Made by a program: the position numbers and the translations under genes
The notes under the pieces: model-generated
Told to the model about the DNA's origin: nothing
Databases searched by the model: none
The model's input: only the letters and a program-made list of their open reading frames with translations
Shown: positions 50,223-59,599 of the stretch, in pieces
Numbering within the stretch: position 1 is the stretch's first letter
Layout: every line of letters begins with the position of its first letter
NCBI GenBank assembly: GCA_030015575.1
Contig: CM057347.1
Location: 507,225,176-507,289,175 of the forward strand
DNA: 64,000 bases
From: Agapanthus africanus
Taxonomy: Eukaryota; Streptophyta; Magnoliopsida; Asparagales; Amaryllidaceae
Direction of reading: 5' to 3'

Positions 50223-53200
50223 TTATTGGTTGCTCGGAGCAATAGATGGTCTTGTCCATGAGCCTAAATCAAAATCAGACTCCTTATGATCCAACCAGAT
50301 GGTTGCTCGACCAAATTCAAGACACAATCCAACCCCAACAAACATAAATAACTACATATATTTCAGAAAAAAGAAAACCTATATAATCTCAAATGGGAAT
50401 GCATTTAATAAAACTACAAAGGTAAATGATATGGACTAATAAGATGCAGCTCTATTATATGCACCACACTAGTGCAAAAAATCACAATAAGGAACATGTG
50501 GCTAGCAAGCAAGCAAGGAGACACGTCAGCAAAAAGCTGGCTGAATGTGGGGCCTACAGTCCCATGCTGACGTGTCCTCTTGCAGCCACTCATTTCAACA
50601 AGGTAGCATGCTACATGATCACTAATTTCATACTGCGCATGCTCAAGTATAAATTTATAACATCGCCCGTTAAGATAGATTATCCTTTCTTGATTAGAAT
50701 TGGATTATGTCATAAGGTGGCTAATACAGCCCCCTTTGTTGATTATATTAGCTCACCACGCTTGAGTTGTTTAACTCATATTTTATTCATTTTTTTTCCA
50801 GAGTCCATACTCATCCAAATTATTCATAGCTAAATTGATTGTCATGATAGAAACACAAACATAAGGACAGTTTTGCTTACCATGATCTTAAAATCTCTTA
50901 GATGTAAACGCGTCTTAATTGGAAATATTCGATTAAGACATCACTAACCTTGTTTCGATGTGCAGGCATGCACCTTGTGATTGAATCCCGTCTCCAACCA
51001 CGGCCATGGCTCAAGGCTGCAACAAAGAGAAAAGAGAAAACCCAATTGGATTTTATTTAAAAAAGAATAATCAATCAAGTTATATGGATCGATATCTATT
51101 TCCTGTCACAAATTGAGGTGCTTCATCCATTTGCAGGTTTTAATTATCTTGATAATGATCTATTTGAAAAAGTTAATCGGATGTTAGAGATAACACAGTG
51201 CTTGACAGTTGTTAATATCTAAAGTGATACTACAAATGTGAGACATGATGATGAATGATTGGGATTTATTGTGGGGGAAAAACTTGTGAATGATCGCAGA
51301 ACAGGACATGAGATGTAGCCATCGAGTTCGCTATAAGAATCAAACTTTCCAACCTTCAGTTCATATGGATCGCGGCGCCGGCACTCATCTATAAAGAACT
51401 GGTTCTAACCTTGTGGTCTTGTAAACGCAACAGTCGTGGTCTGCATTCAACACATCGGGATGGAATTGAGTGAAGTCTCGGTCCTGATAGTCATGGTTTT
51501 GTTCTGAACTGAATCATGATATTCACAGGAAAATTTAGTTCTATGGACCTGTCCAAAAATATTGCTTTCAGCTTAAGAGAATATTAGAAAGAAGAAACAC
51601 GTTGAAAATAAAGAGAGCCAAATTTTAGTTTTGCCTCTATTGCAGGATACCACCCTAACTTTTAGGACACCAGCATTGCATATTTCACACTTCATCAAGG
51701 GGTATTTAGAAAACCTTTGAAAAGATTATTTATAACGACTACTAAAGATGAAAATGAACTGCAAAAGTTAGGGTGGTATCTTGCTATTACACGAGAAAGT
51801 GAGACAATTTTCTCGCAATTTAGCGGAAAATTAAATTAAAGCCCGATATTATTCTTTGATCATTGATGACGAAAAGAAAAAAGATACGAGCAAGAAATTG
51901 GCACCAATCATATCGTCAATGCTTTCAATAACCACAGGTCTCAGGTGACCCACCTCCACTAGAAATGCTTGGTTGTGAATGCGACTTTGTTCTTAGATGC
52001 CTTGCTTGTTCAACATGTATATAAGATATATACAAATGATATGAACACAAACTTACTTTATTCTGCCAATGATTTCTTCGCTAGGGGACATAAGAAGTGA
52101 ACGAGGGGTTTCTTTGCTCTGATCAAAGTGGAATCACTTATAGTACCCACTTTCTTCATTCAATAAGCCTTCTTGGATTGATTGTGTACTCGCTGAACAA
52201 GTTTTCGCAGTTCCTGTAGGAAAAATTCTATGTAAAGCTTATCTCATAATGGTACATGAAAGGAATATTGATTCATTTTGAGTCCGAATACAATTGAAGC
52301 TTCATTAAGAAGCTCTTTTACCAGAAAGTTTTGTTGTTGACGTTTTAATAGGAAAAAAAAGTAGGTTTATTTTTTCGAGTTTATTTTTCAAACCTGAAGG
52401 TATGAAATTTATTTCCACTTCAGGCTTGAAACTGTAACAGCTTAACAAGCTCCTGGCTACTTAATGCTCTTTTCGGATATTTGAACCAAGATTTTTCAGA
52501 CTAATAGCCGCTGATCTTAGCAAGCATTATTAGAGATGGGAGTGTTAAGAATATTTTCATTAGCGTATTATAAGAAGGGAAATGCTGAAATGCAAACAAT
52601 AATGTGGTTAATGATAGGCAATGATAACTAAGATCGCCTATTAAAAATATCATAGCATGAGCAAGGAAGATCCTCAAGCATCCGATACGAATAATAATTC
52701 AAAAGGCCAAGCATCTTTATCCTGTACTGTGAACCAGCTTACCAACCCTTCGATGTTTCACAATTGTCTTATATAAGAAAGAGGAATATACACAAGCTAA
52801 TACGTTTATAATAACAAAGTTAGATTGCAGGGGTCAGTTCACCAAATACAAAGGCTCGATTGCATTTTATGCAATCATTAATATAATACATAGTAGGGGT
52901 TTTTTAGGCATATTCCACCAAAAAGGGAATATTCCCTCAAAACACTATTTTTTAAACTCCCCATTATATCCCTAGGTTAATTAGAGTCTTCATCTTTGCC
53001 CTTCACTTTGATTTTTGATATGATGATGAGAAAAAATGATTTTGATAATTTTGTTAATTCTAATAGCAAATAGAATATATTGATAGCATTATACGTGATC
53101 TTATTCTTCTATTTTCATTTAAATACCTTAAAGGTAATAAATTGCTTCTGAGTACAACAAAGAAGTTATATCTTTCTAAAATTACTTTATATTTTCTATT

Positions 53201-54294
53201 TGGTCCCTTTCCTTAATCTAGGCAAGAAACAAGATATTTGATTTTTAGAAAATGAAATTATTGATGATTAACTATAAAGAAATTCAATTTAGCTTTCTTC
53301 ATATATAGCATGTTGTTTTCGATTATGCTGTAATTTTTGCTAAAAACATAGTAAAAATAAAATTTGTTTAGCATTCACTAAAATAGGAGCTCTAAAGTAG
53401 AGATTCATTCTAAGTAAATTTTCAATAAATAATTTAAATAAATTGGCAAAACCAAATCCTGCATTGGATCACAACATCTAAAACATTACCCGGACAATCA
53501 TTTTGTCATCGAGGATCAAGATTTAAAATTTGGTACTTTGACATTGATTTGAGACCGAAATTGATAATTTTTTATCAAGATTAATTATTTTATATATTGA
53601 TAAACTAAAATCTTAAACCATGGCTTATTGCATCTGATGTTACATACAAAACGAGAAATTAATTTCTAAAGACACTATTGAGTTTTGTATTATCTATCAA
53701 AATATAAATATCAAAAGGAACCCAAAATGTACATACACAGTCATTCGTGTCGATCATGAAGGTCTTTTTTGGTTTTTTAATTCTACCAATGACGATTATT
53801 AAGGAACCGTTTATATATACCGAGTTTTGTATTACATTAAAAAAAAGAACCTAACATAGTATTGTCGGAACTATATATAATGATTAAAAGTTATATTATT
53901 TGAGTTATCAGCTTTTTCATCTTCCAATTTTCATTGGAATAATTTCGATCCCATGCGTTAACACGTGGGGTCGATTCTAGGGCATAAACAAGGAAATCAT
54001 ATAGCAAAACGCTAAAAGGTCGACTGAGTAAGCCATTAAGCGAAAAGTATGTGCTTGAGAGTGATAAAGGTAGGCTTCACAAAACTGCTTTTTTTAATTC
54101 TAAAATTCCAGAATTATAGTTGTCTATGAAAATAATAAGAAAAATAAAAATTACAATTTAAAGCTAGTTCACTGCTCCTTATTCACATATATCTTATACA
54201 ACAGTGAATGGTCTTTTCGAATTTGTCGCAGAGGTCTTTGCTTTCCCTAAAGCCTTGTGGTCCATAGCAACCCATTTTTGAAAAGGGGTCAAGG
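50223..54294 (-). CDS. 3' part of an unidentified multi-exon host gene; possible relic
   Basis: Six minus-strand exons fit in one reading phase: 54294-54200, 52767-52743 (25 nt), 52213-52057, 52000-51954, 51503-51410, 51018-50951, then the terminal coding part 50263-50223 (the first two links are the weaker ones). Donors include GTAAGT at 52056 and GTTAG at 51409 and 50950. Acceptors include TTTTTCCTACAG, CTCTTTGTTGCAG and TTTTGATTTAG. Peptide pieces are KWVAMDHKALGKAK, SLLMSPSEEIIGRIK, DRDFTQFHPDVLNADH, LEPWPWLETGFNHKVHAC and, at the C-terminus, GSWTRPSIAPSNQ before the stop. I do not recognise the family; there are no membrane segments and no clear catalytic motif. One in-frame TGA lies in the 157-nt exon (52134-52136, possibly CGA to TGA), which suggests a pseudogene unless the exon is bounded differently. 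Confidence 0.55.
50520..50576. other. Perfect 12-bp inverted repeat with ACGTCA cores
   Basis: GACACGTCAGCA at 50520-50531 is answered by its exact complement TGCTGACGTGTC at 50565-50576, with a 33-base spacer that is GC-rich compared with its surroundings. Both arms contain the bZIP-type core ACGTCA. It lies in the last intron of the minus-strand host gene and may be the tip of a small foldback element. Confidence 0.7.
51640..51785. mobile_element. Small MITE-like element in an intron of the host gene
   Basis: Near-perfect terminal inverted repeats of about 24 bases, GCAGGATACCACCCTAACTT at 51642 and the complementary AAGTTAGGGTGGTATCTTGC ending at 51784. An 18-base core (GATACCACCCTAACTTTT) is perfect. 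It is about 145 bp, has no coding, and sits in the intron between the exons ending at 51954 and beginning at 51503. The precise ends and TSD are unclear. Confidence 0.65.
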
Positions 54295-54686
54295 CTTTTA
54301 GATGACAATGGTGTTATATAAGCTAGTCTAGTTACTTTATAAGATAATTGTAAAGAAACACAATTATTTTTTTTAAAAAATAATTGATGATAGCTTTGGA
54401 TTATCAAGCGCTGCTAATATTACAAAAAATTGAAGGTGATAAACAGTATCTTTACCTGACGATCGAATTCAACATTGCGAACTGAGTAGACCACGATCGT
54501 GATTAATTGATTAATTGGTTGTTGTATATTAAGCCATCAAACAGTATGATTTTCACATCCCTGTTAGTCATTAAAAGATGATGCACATAATTAAGATGAC
54601 ATGCAAAACAATCCCCGTTCATATTCTCCAATCTTACTGTAAAACATATATTAAACTTTAAAAATGGTATGGAAGATACATCTTAC

Positions 54687-54836
54687 TCCTCGTCAGCATG
54701 ATATGTCACATCTTCCCCATCTTCGATTGATATTGATTCATCGCCAGATAAAGCTTGCAATCTACCATTGTCACCATCTTCAGAGGCCTGAATTAAGGTC
54801 TCCATCAGCTCTGGCTGTGCTTCATGAAGAAGCTTT
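54687..54836 (-). CDS. Probable acidic exon upstream of the host gene
   Basis: 150 nt on the minus strand between an acceptor (TACTGTATATTAAG) and a donor (GTAAGA at 54686). The open frame reads KLLHEAQPELMETLIQASED, then an acidic stretch containing SGDESISIEDGEDV. Codon use and amino acid mix look coding, and the opposite-strand frame does not. Its exit phase does not join directly to the exon at 54294, so either an exon is missing between them, the site differs, or it belongs to another gene or ends at the TAA at 54683. I do not recognise the protein. Confidence 0.45.
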
Positions 54837-56070
54837 CTTAATATACAGTATAAGATGTATCAGAGCATTAAAGTATTTTAAAAAGAAGCCTATAGCATGA
54901 ATTCTTTGAAATAATTCTACATAACCTAATATGCAATGACCCATATAACGGCCAACCAGATAGAAGAAGATATACATATGCGTATGATAATGCATGCAGA
55001 ACACCAAGAATGCATATTATGCATCCAAAAACTCGATTATTTGATTGAGTTGACACTTGACACGAGCCTGATTCAAATTCCATCAAGTCTATCTTCCGCA
55101 AATGTACAACCAAACTTGTTCTCCTGAGCATGCATTATGTAGTATCTTGCCATGGATCACGATATCTCAAAACGTAACTTGATTGTGGGTCTAATTTTCA
55201 CTTGTTGGAATACCTGTCGAATTTGGATCGATCTAAGCTATTTGTCTACAACTTCATACCATCTGATGTATTGACATTTAAAATCGTTGTTTGGCAATTT
55301 ACACACTCTCAATGTAAATCACGGGGTTTCAATACCTGAGAATAAACCTTAAAAATTCATATGAACAAATTTAAAGATCAAACATGATGTCTCAGATATT
55401 TTATTGGTGAATTCTTTTGCTTGCGTTAAATGGTTTAGGGTAGCATCATCTTATTGCTTTGCAAAAGTAGATATCCTGTTGGGCCTTGTGCTAGGGATTA
55501 GATTGAGACTGGTTTTGCTAGATAGATTAACTTGCATCATCGTGCATTTGCATTTTCACATTGCATCCATCAGTCTTATAGTTCTTCTCTGAATAACTTC
55601 CGGAAAAAAAATTCATGAAACGTTTACACTTGACATTTAGCTTTGAATTAATTATTGAACCTTAATGCTGTTAAAGATGGTGCGATATTGTGGCACTTTA
55701 CATGCCTCTGTCACACATCACCTAATCATTATAAGAAATCTTTCAAATAAGATTTCAATGTCTTGTTTCATCCCAAGAAAAAGGTTTCACTGTCATGATA
55801 TAGGATACTCATGTTTATCTTCAATATGATGGTTCTTGTTTCTTACTGGAAACAAAAATGTCGATTAGCAGAATCACTAACCCTTGTCCATCAGTCTACA
55901 TGTATCAGCATTGCTTTTATATGGCGACCAAAAGGAGTACATTCTTAAACTTACCTTTAAGAGTTTTCAATATGTTGTAATTTTCAATTAATGTTATTTC
56001 ACCCTTTTTAAGATTAGTCTACATCAATAAGCCCTGCAACAATCCATGGATAAAAATTCTTTCCAAGCTC
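54837..56070. other. Intergenic or intronic DNA upstream of the host exons
   Basis: About 1.2 kb with no exon I can support. A short minus-strand frame near 55128-55077 (containing NKFGCTFAEDRLDGI) looks coding-like but has no convincing splice sites. If the host gene is complete, its 5' exons should be here or further right. Confidence 0.35.
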
Positions 56071-57420
56071 AATGTGGGGTAGGGCAAGTTAAGGCTGTAA
56101 ATTAAATAAAGTCTCGGAGAAGAATTGGCCAAATATTGAAGTAGATTTATATCCCTTTTAAGAGAGTAGTCTATTTAATACTGCTAAACTTGATTCAAGT
56201 CTTATTGGTTATTAGGGATAGAAATGTGATTTATTTACTTATAATTATAATAGATTTGATTTTAGTTGAACTCTATTAGGTTTAGGAGTATTTCGCTAAA
56301 TAAAAGGTCTTATTGTAACTTCGCATTTGGACTTTTAGCTAATAAAAGTATTCAACCCCATTGATGGATTCTAATTTTCCCAACGTTTCAGTGGAATTCA
56401 GAAGAACCCTTCTATAAAGCTTTCGGTTCTATCATTGCCTATAGCCGTCCTGCATCAAATGGTGTCAGAACCTTGATCTGATGGCTGCTAGAAACGGAGT
56501 CAATGCAAACTCCATAAAACAAGGACGGAATAGGTTAAATAGATGATGGAGAAGATTCAAAACAATATGGAATAGCTAGTTTGAAGCACCGTCGAAATAG
56601 ATGTCCGAACAATTAAAATTGTTGGTGATGATAAGCCGTATGCATGGACATGAAACTAAGCAAAAAATGAGGAAGTAGAAGTTGTTGCCCATGTCGATCA
56701 AACATGCAAAAACAAGCTCATAAAAAATAATTTTGAAGCCAGTGATAACGATATTGAGATATATCCAAACGGCAGTGATCTTCTCCGGCATGATTGTGCA
56801 GTGGAAGATACGAGAAAAGGATTAGGAAAATCTAATGACGATGAAGAATAGAGAGGTTAGTTCTGAATAGAAAGGTGAATGTCGTAGCATATGAATATGC
56901 TAAAGGAATAATTGCATACTTATTAAAGAAATTTTGTTTATATTATGTCAGTCCTAAAGATAGGCACCGAATTTTTTAGGTGATATTTCTATTTGTAACC
57001 GGTTTTCTTGTTCAAATTGAATTTAGAAAAGAAAGTTATCTACCGTCCCTATATTTCGATACCAAAATCGAGAAAATTGTTCACATACTTTCACCAGCCT
57101 ACGAAGCTACTTAACTATCAAGATAGAATTCACGCATGAGTTCAATCCAAAAAGAGGAGACTGATATAAGAAAAGTTACGGCTTCGGATTGAGCTGTGGA
57201 TTGAGGAAGGTTTATGAGAAGATTTGGTCAATTATTATGATAGACTTAATTTACTTTCTAAAATAGTATTTTATTAGCTTTAGTGGTGTCAGATTTGATT
57301 TTGAGTCCTACTAGGTTTACACATGCAATTTACTAAGGCTTGGTAGTGTTTACTTATAATTTGAGTTCAATGTTGGTTTAAGAGTTCAATATTTCTCCGT
57401 TACATCTAACAAAAGAACCT
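56071..57420 (+). mobile_element. Decayed LTR-retrotransposon fragment
   Basis: A primer site of the Met type, TGGTGTCAGAACC (56460-56472), follows an LTR-like sequence ending GCATCA at about 56457. That sequence contains AGGTCTTATTGTAACTT and GCTAATAAAAGTATTCAACCC, as in short plant gypsy or Copia LTRs. A gag-like start, ATGGCTGCTAGAAACGG, follows at 56481. A partial second match to the LTR lies near 57240-57370. The left limit and family are uncertain, and the element is broken throughout. Confidence 0.45.
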
Positions 57421-57958
57421 AGTGTGCATGCTTTCAGCTGCAACATTATAGAGAATTTTTATCTCAAAAAAACATTATAGAGAATTCCATCCATGAACTC
57501 TAATAAGACCCCTAACCTTTGCTTCATCAATTGCTAAAATGTAAACGTTTTCTTTTTCTTTTGGATGCAAAAGTTAATACCGAGGGGTTGCTGCGGTGGT
57601 GACGGGGGATGGTGGACGAACAATAATCTAGTATCCAATGAAAAGACAGGAAAGTAGTACTGAAGGAGATTATTTGGAAAATTGGAAAGTTAAAATCGAG
57701 AAAATTTTGAAATAATAAATAAAACAACAATTACCTTGTGGCAAATTTCCACTTAAGCATACATCCAAACTCCACATTAAAATCCAAAACAGTCGTTTAT
57801 AATAATACACTTTATCGTAAATTCTATTCAGTACCGTTTTTTGCTTTAATATAAAATTAAAAAATCAAAGCAGAGACACATAAATTACAACTTTAAGTTC
57901 AAATTTCACACAAGAACTTGCCCAAAAAGGAACTGTCCATACCTTTATAATTTGTCGC
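57421..57958. other. Unassigned AT-rich DNA
   Basis: About 540 bp with no supported feature, ending at the TG of the minus-strand Tat-type LTR. GTCGC at 57954-57958 should be that element's outer TSD copy. Confidence 0.45.
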
Positions 57959-58778
57959 TGATGGAGGCCTGAATATCTCTCCGATATTGTCCTTCGTCAA
58001 TCTTGCTGCCAGCGCTGTCGAACGATTGAGATTTAAGATGAGGGTTGAGCGTGTGAATCTTAATGGGCTGTTGGTTGTTTTTGAAGCCGAGCTATCTGCA
58101 AGGGAAGTTCCGGGGTCGGAAACCACCGTAGGAATCTCCGACGATCAAGTACCGATAAATATTAAAGCAGAGTAGCGGCGTATTGGAATGAGTTCGAGAT
58201 ACTAAGTCGTCTGGAAGAGCGGTTTATATAGCGGTCACATGGAGCGAGCCGATGCGAGATTCTCGCCGTCCGTTTCGTACCTGCGTCACATTCGCGTTGA
58301 TGGCGGGATACGCCCATTAATGACGAGATATGCTAGCATGGGATGCGGGACGTGGAGCGGCGGAGATTTCGTCATGGCAAGATACACGGAGCCATTACGG
58401 GGACGCCCGGGCTCCATACTTCCGGCCAAACAGGGACGCTGAGAAACTTCAGATATAGGATAGCTCAGAACGAGCAAATGAGCTGAGCAGTCTCGGTTAT
58501 AGGATAGCTCGAAAACGAGCAAGTGAGCTGAGGAGTCTCAGCTATAGGATAGCTTAGAGACGAGCTATTGGCTGGCGGTCAGCCGAAGGGGGAACGTGCT
58601 CCGAGGAGGTCATCTGAAAGGTCAGGCGCAATCTCGGAAGCGAAGTGCCAAGGAATGTCCCGCATGTATCATACTTATTCCAGCTCCGAAACCACCAAGA
58701 ATCTAGCGGGTTTACGCGGATGACACGTCATCCACTACGTGTCATGATCTGGAGAATTCTCACTTATGAGCATCATTA
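57959..58778 (-). repeat. 3' LTR of Tat-type element G
   Basis: 820 bp, reverse orientation of the family at 41965-42751. On the + strand it starts TGATGGAGG and ends GAGCATCATTA. The TATATAA box is at 58224-58230 on the minus strand. A purine-rich tract complementary to CCCCTCATTCTCGTTTCG lies just beyond 58778, which marks this as the 3' LTR of a minus-strand element. A subrepeat of about 57 bp with TATAGGATAGCT is present two and a half times at about 58450-58570. Confidence 0.88.
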
Positions 58779-58922
58779 TTAGCCCCTCATTCTCGTTTCG
58801 ACTTATTTATGGATCGGGTCGAGAGTGGTCTGCTCGGTTTTCTCTATTCAGCTTGGCGCCGAGAATTCTTCGCAGTGGAACGACATGGCGTTTGGCGACC
58901 GTGTCTCTTCGATCTCCGATTC

Positions 58923-59224
58923 CACGTGGGTTTTATAGCGCGCCTTAATTTTCACGTGTATTCTCGATGACGTCAGCGGATCAGTGAAAGGGTGGCGCCA
59001 TAATGGAGACGTCGTTTTGCTTGTTCAAGCCGTCGATCTTGTGCCACGTGGCCATAATTGGGTGGCGGATTGTGAGACGTTGCTTCAGCCAGTTGGATCC
59101 GCGCGAGGGGGAAACGCCCAATGGTTGGCTACCGCGTGGTGTCATCAGGACCGTGGGGCGAGACGCTTCGTTCTGGCGGGGGTGGACTTAGGCTGTCGGA
59201 TGGCTTTTACTGAGTGTATAAATA
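58923..59224 (+). promoter_or_regulatory. Antisense promoter-like block in element G
   Basis: On the + strand, opposite to G itself: CCACGTGG (58923-58930), the palindrome TGACGTCA (58969-58976), the G-box GCCACGTGGC (59043-59052), then TATAAATA (59217-59224) followed by GGAGAGGCC. Order and spacing look like a plant RNA polymerase II promoter with bZIP sites. An ATG-initiated frame begins about 140 bases downstream of the TATA box. Confidence 0.6.
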
Positions 59225-59359
59225 GGAGAGGCCTATCCCTAAGAAGTACCTTTGCTTCGCTTGACTCCTGTCATCTGAAAATTGCTTGGCACTTCATCCT
59301 TTAGGTTGGATCCCTAGTCAAAATCCACCCTCAGCTACTCTTCCCTTGAATCAGGTCAG

Positions 59360-59584
59360 ATGTTTTCCTCTGATGTTTTAGTAGATGTAGTTAAGGTTGA
59401 GTCAAGCGATGAGGCTTCAGCCTCTGAAACCGAGTCCAGCGGGTCATCCTCCTCTTCCTCGGCTTCCGATAGCCGAGAAAGTTCGTCTTCTGCGTCGGGT
59501 TCATCTCCAAGGAGTGATGATATCCTTATTCTTCGTCGTCGGGGGGCCAAAAAGGCCTTCAGTGCGTATCGAGAATACTCGTGA
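59360..59584 (+). pseudogene. Start of an antisense ORF (aORF-like) in Tat-type element G
   Basis: A 74-codon frame on the strand opposite to G, just after the TATA box at 59217. It is rich in Ser, Asp and Glu with a run of serines, and ends with a basic patch (LRRRGAKKA). Extra ORFs in antisense between pol and the 3' LTR are known from Tat-lineage elements. Position, strand and upstream promoter all fit. The insertion at 59600 removed whatever followed, so only the N-terminal, low-complexity part is visible and I cannot name a domain. Confidence 0.5.
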
Positions 59585-59599
59585 TGCGCTCTCGATGTT

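Larger units (their letters stand above)
58779..59599 (-). mobile_element. 3' interior of Tat-type element G, cut by a Tekay-type element
   Basis: Read on the minus strand, the first 200 bases before the LTR match the corresponding part of element D (CACTCTCGACCCGA, ATTCTCGGCGCC, CACGTGG). Farther right the sequence carries a promoter and ORF on the opposite (+) strand. The element is cut at 59599/59600 by the LTR of the Tekay-type element. The rest of G lies to the right of that element, outside the window. Confidence 0.8.

Noticed and set aside
50466-50480. CACTAGTGCAAAAA, like the tip of a CACTA transposon
   Set aside because: I found no inverted partner nearby and no TSD; a chance match in AT-rich DNA is likely.
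50426-50833. 135-codon plus-strand frame
   Set aside because: It overlaps the ACGTCA inverted repeat and an intron of the minus-strand gene; composition is not coding-like.
52657-52776. Plus-strand 39-codon frame starting MSKEDPQASDTNNN
   Set aside because: It looks coding-like but is isolated, with no splice or promoter support, and it overlaps a minus-strand exon candidate.
59360-59584. Ser/Asp-rich ORF with CRE/G-box/TATA as an endogenous caulimovirus promoter and gene
   Set aside because: The position next to a Tat LTR, antisense, with flanking text shared with element D, fits a Tat antisense ORF better. No caulimovirus domain is visible.
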